This document shows, in pieces, positions 61,692-64,000 of a stretch of 64,000 nt of DNA. The translations under genes and the position numbers were made by a program. This DNA comes from Bradyrhizobium oligotrophicum S58 (GTDB taxonomy: Bacteria; Pseudomonadota; Alphaproteobacteria; Rhizobiales; Xanthobacteraceae), in contig NC_020453.1 in NCBI RefSeq assembly GCF_000344805.1, forward strand, positions 6,171,001-6,235,000, in the 5' to 3' direction. The notes beneath the pieces were generated by a model. It had not been told where the DNA came from and did not search any database. It was given only the letters and a program-made list of their open reading frames with translations. Numbering within the stretch: the first letter of the stretch is position 1; each line of letters begins with the position of its first letter.

Positions 61692-62321
61692 CTAATCAGT
61701 CGAGCGGCGAAGCTCCGGTGCAGCATCAGTCTTCGCGTTTTCGGACTTGCCGGCGTCGGCTTTCGCGGATTCCGCCTTCACCGATTCTGCTTTCGCGGGT
61801 TCCACTTTGCTGCGTTCCACCCGCGGTGTCTCTACCCGTGCTGCCACTTCGGTATGCGACGGATCCGCTCCGGTTGCAGCAGCGCGTGCCGCACGCGGGC
61901 GCGCCACGGCCCGCGCCATCAGCATGGTGGCACCGCCCTGGTGCTGGAAGTCGCAATAGGCAAAGGCGCCGAGCCCCGAGACCGAACCGCGGAAGCTGCG
62001 ATCATCCTTCTTGTCGAGGTTGAAGCACGGTTCGAACGGCATGCCCTTGATGGCGGCGCATACGTTCTGGCCGCGAATCTGCAGCGTGTTGCCGGGCAGA
62101 CGGATTTGCCGGACCGGACCGGAGCCCGAGAACTGCACGGCGCCGGCGGCCCCCATGTCGTCGAGAATGCGCCCAGCGCCGCGGGTTCCGTCGACACAGG
62201 TGAACGCGAACACCTTTCCGGCGACGAATTTACGCGCCTCGTCGGCCGTCATCGATCCCGCCACGGCAGGAGCGATTACGGCGCCGGCGGTCACGGTCCC
62301 CAGCAAAAAACGCGCGAGCAT
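61692..62321 (-). CDS. Secreted hypothetical protein with repetitive tail
   Basis: About 209 residues from the ATG at 62321 (MLARFLLGTVTAGAVIAPAVA, signal peptide). The mature part (about 22-120) has GKVFAFTCVDGTRGAG, CAAIKGMPFEPCFNLDK and FAYCDFQHQGG with four cysteines and resembles a compact disulphide-bonded domain. The C-terminal 70 residues are low-complexity Ala/Lys/Glu/Ser with the repeated unit KAES (VKAESAKADAGKSENAKT). A relative is common in rhizobia but unnamed. An earlier in-frame start gives eight more residues. Confidence 0.75.
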   Translation of the reverse strand: MLARFLLGTVTAGAVIAPAVAGSMTADEARKFVAGKVFAFTCVDGTRGAGRILDDMGAAGAVQFSGSGPVRQIRLPGNTLQIRGQNVCAAIKGMPFEPCFNLDKKDDRSFRGSVSGLGAFAYCDFQHQGGATMLMARAVARPRAARAAATGADPSHTEVAARVETPRVERSKVEPAKAESVKAESAKADAGKSENAKTDAAPELRRSTD

Positions 62322-62434
62322 CTTCAAACTCCCACTTAACCCCACGCAGCGGGTAAGGCGGTATCTTTACCCCATGCTTACCATACCAACCATGGCGAGA
62401 ATGGAGCAGCATGGTTTGAAAAGTCTGAAGATCC

Positions 62435-63421
62435 TCAGGATATTCTTACCACCGTGCGGCCGCGGACTTGGCCGGCGAGGATCTGCGGGCCCAGCGAGGC
62501 GACTTGGTCCAACTCGATTTCATGAGTGATTTCAGATAGTTTTCCGCGATCCAAATCGGCGGCGAGGCGCTGCCAGGCGGCCTTGCGGGCCGGCAGCGGA
62601 CACATCACGGAATCGATGCCCAGAAGGCACACGCCGCGCAGAATGAAGGGCGCGACCGAGGACGGCAGGTCCATGCCGGCGGCAAGACCGCAGGCCGCGA
62701 TTGCGCCGCCATATCTGGTCATCGCCAGCAGGTTGGCGAGCGTATGGGAGCCGACGCTGTCGATCCCGCCCGCCCAGCGCTCCTTGCCCAGCGGCTTGGC
62801 CGGCGCGGACAGCTCGTTGCGATCGATGATTTCGGCGGCCCCGAGCGACTTGAGATAGTCCCCTTCCGCCAGCCGCCCGGTCGAGGCGATCACGTGATAG
62901 CCGAGCCTGGCGAGCACCGCGATCGCGACCGAGCCGACGCCGCCGGCCGCTCCCGTCACCACCACCGGGCCGCTGGCCGGCGTCAGCCCATGCTTCTCCA
63001 GGGCCAGCACCGCGAGCATGGCCGTGAAGCCGGCGGTGCCGATCGCCATGGCGTCGCGCGCCGACAGGCCCTGCGGCAAGCCGACCAGCCAGTCGCCCTT
63101 GACCCGGGCCTTCTCGGCATAGGCGCCGAGATGAGTCTCGCCCATGCCCCAGCCGGTGCAGATCACGGCGTCGCCCGGCTTCCAGGCCGGATGGCTGGAC
63201 TGCTCGACCGTGCCGGCGAAATCGATGCCGGCGATCATCGGAAAGCGGCGGACCACCGGCGCCTTCCCGGTCAGCGCCAGACCGTCCTTGTAGTTCAGCG
63301 CCGACCATTCGACCTTGACCGTGACGTCGCCGTCCATCAGTTCGGCTTCGTCGAACTGCGTCAGTGTGGCGGTCGTCCCCTTGTCGGCCTTGTCGATCCG
63401 GATCGCCTTGAACGTTCCCAC
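62435..63421 (-). CDS. acuI: MDR-family oxidoreductase (AcuI/YhdH-type acryloyl-CoA reductase-like)
   Basis: 328 residues, medium-chain dehydrogenase fold without zinc ligands. Marks are [32 protein letters not shown], the NADPH-binding [23 protein letters not shown] and the C-terminal HEIELDQV. AcuI/YhdH proteins reduce acryloyl-CoA or acrylate-like quinone substrates with NADPH. Substrate not determined here. It lies downstream of the MFS gene in the same direction with a 64-base gap. Confidence 0.88.
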   Translation of the reverse strand: MGTFKAIRIDKADKGTTATLTQFDEAELMDGDVTVKVEWSALNYKDGLALTGKAPVVRRFPMIAGIDFAGTVEQSSHPAWKPGDAVICTGWGMGETHLGAYAEKARVKGDWLVGLPQGLSARDAMAIGTAGFTAMLAVLALEKHGLTPASGPVVVTGAAGGVGSVAIAVLARLGYHVIASTGRLAEGDYLKSLGAAEIIDRNELSAPAKPLGKERWAGGIDSVGSHTLANLLAMTRYGGAIAACGLAAGMDLPSSVAPFILRGVCLLGIDSVMCPLPARKAAWQRLAADLDRGKLSEITHEIELDQVASLGPQILAGQVRGRTVVRIS

Positions 63422-63485
63422 AGCGGCACTCCCTGCGCTCTCTTCGTCTCAGGCCATGTTTAGCCGATCAGATTGGCGGCGCAAC

Positions 63486-64000
63486 TCAGGTCGCGGGAAC
63501 GGCGCGCGCCACCGGCTTCTCGACGATGGGCAGGTTGATCAGCGCCGAGAGCACGCCGAACAGGATCGAGAGCCACCAGATCGGCGTATACGAGCCGTAG
63601 CGCTCGAACACGATGCCGCCGAGCCAGACGCCGAGGAAGCCGCCGACTTGGTGGCTGACGAAGGCGAAGCCATACAGCGTGGCGAGCCAGCGCGTGCCGA
63701 ACATGATCGCGACCAGCGACGAGGTCGGCGGCACGGTCGAGAGCCAGGCGAGACCGGAGACAGCCCCGAAGGCGATCGCGGTGGCCGGCGTCACCGGGAA
63801 CGAGATGAAGGCGAGCGTCGCCAGCGCGCGGGTGAAATAGATGAAGGACAGGATGTAGCGCTTCGGCAGCCGGCTCTGCAGCCAGCCGACGCTGAGCGAG
63901 CCGATGATGTTGAACAGCCCGATCGCCGCGATCACCCAACCGCCGGTCTGGGCCGACAGGCCGCGGTCGACCAGGAACGCCGGCAGATGCACGGTGATGA
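63486..64000 (-). CDS. MFS transporter, C-terminal part (5' end outside window)
   Basis: About 171 residues of the C-terminal half; the frame continues beyond base 64000. Six or so membrane segments, with VIAAIGLFNIIGSLSVGWLQSRLPKRY and GVWLGGIVFERYGSYTPIWWLS, typical of the last half of a 12-helix major facilitator. The VHLPAFLVDRGLS segment before it matches the seventh-helix loop of MFS members that carry monocarboxylates or oxalate-like acids, but the substrate is not inferred. It precedes the AcuI-type gene. Confidence 0.82.
   Translation of the reverse strand, partial: ITVHLPAFLVDRGLSAQTGGWVIAAIGLFNIIGSLSVGWLQSRLPKRYILSFIYFTRALATLAFISFPVTPATAIAFGAVSGLAWLSTVPPTSSLVAIMFGTRWLATLYGFAFVSHQVGGFLGVWLGGIVFERYGSYTPIWWLSILFGVLSALINLPIVEKPVARAVPAT

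Overview
The window is high-GC DNA with long open antisense frames and gene content typical of an alphaproteobacterium, most probably Bradyrhizobium or a close Nitrobacteraceae relative. Pointers are a DUF3551 secreted protein, a DUF6894 protein, a TIGR02301 protein, several soluble or HAMP-type chemoreceptors, a rhizobial-type malonate operon and intergenic repeats of a kind I associate with Bradyrhizobium. No phage, plasmid, insertion sequence or CRISPR was seen. Assignments come from reading the sequence and recalled family features; no database was searched.

Layout. 1-3155 is a three-gene run (AroM-like, DUF917, hydantoinase/oxoprolinase-like) whose 5' end lies outside the window. 3166-6361 holds nicotinamidase, three small proteins and an ALDH7-type dehydrogenase. 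6612-7015 is a dispersed structured repeat, followed by a lower-GC methyltransferase and two LysE-type exporters. 9768-13678 has a serine-acetyltransferase homologue with two altered active-site positions, a triple-PAS soluble chemoreceptor and a DUF899 protein. 13782-19649 is a malonate locus: a divergent GntR regulator, TRAP transporter genes, malonyl-CoA decarboxylase and malonyl-CoA synthetase. Malonate would be imported, activated to malonyl-CoA and decarboxylated to acetyl-CoA. The TRAP solute-binding gene is reduced to its two ends.

20387-23600 encodes a two-domain KaiC-like ATPase overlapping a histidine kinase/receiver hybrid, with no KaiA or KaiB beside it. 23811-27666 is mostly membrane and small proteins, including a 24-residue membrane miniprotein. 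27803-28709 is a graveyard of an SDR, a CgeB-like glycosyltransferase and a UDP-glucuronate decarboxylase. 28765-36379 carries a DUF4142 protein, a chemoreceptor, a serine hydrolase with an AraC-type membrane regulator, and a MarR/FAD-monooxygenase pair. A tRNA-Pro(CGG) follows.

36767-43170 is ordinary housekeeping (Sua5, FAD-linked oxidase, GNAT, two Nudix proteins, SRAP protein, small proteins). 43190-44285 is repeat-rich and non-coding; it includes a second copy of the 6.6-kb element. Comparing the two copies shows compensatory base-pair changes, the strongest novel signal in the window. 44560-49054 carries a sterol desaturase-like protein, an AraC regulator, secreted hydrolase-like genes (one truncated) and a CBS protein. 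49470-57105 has dihydroorotase, YgfZ, Tag, an HD protein, a tyrosine-phosphatase-like protein and a large DUF2339 membrane protein. 57109-60685 holds two tandem paralogous chemoreceptors with a shared upstream palindrome. The window closes with a DUF6894 protein, a secreted protein, an AcuI/YhdH-type reductase and a partial MFS transporter.
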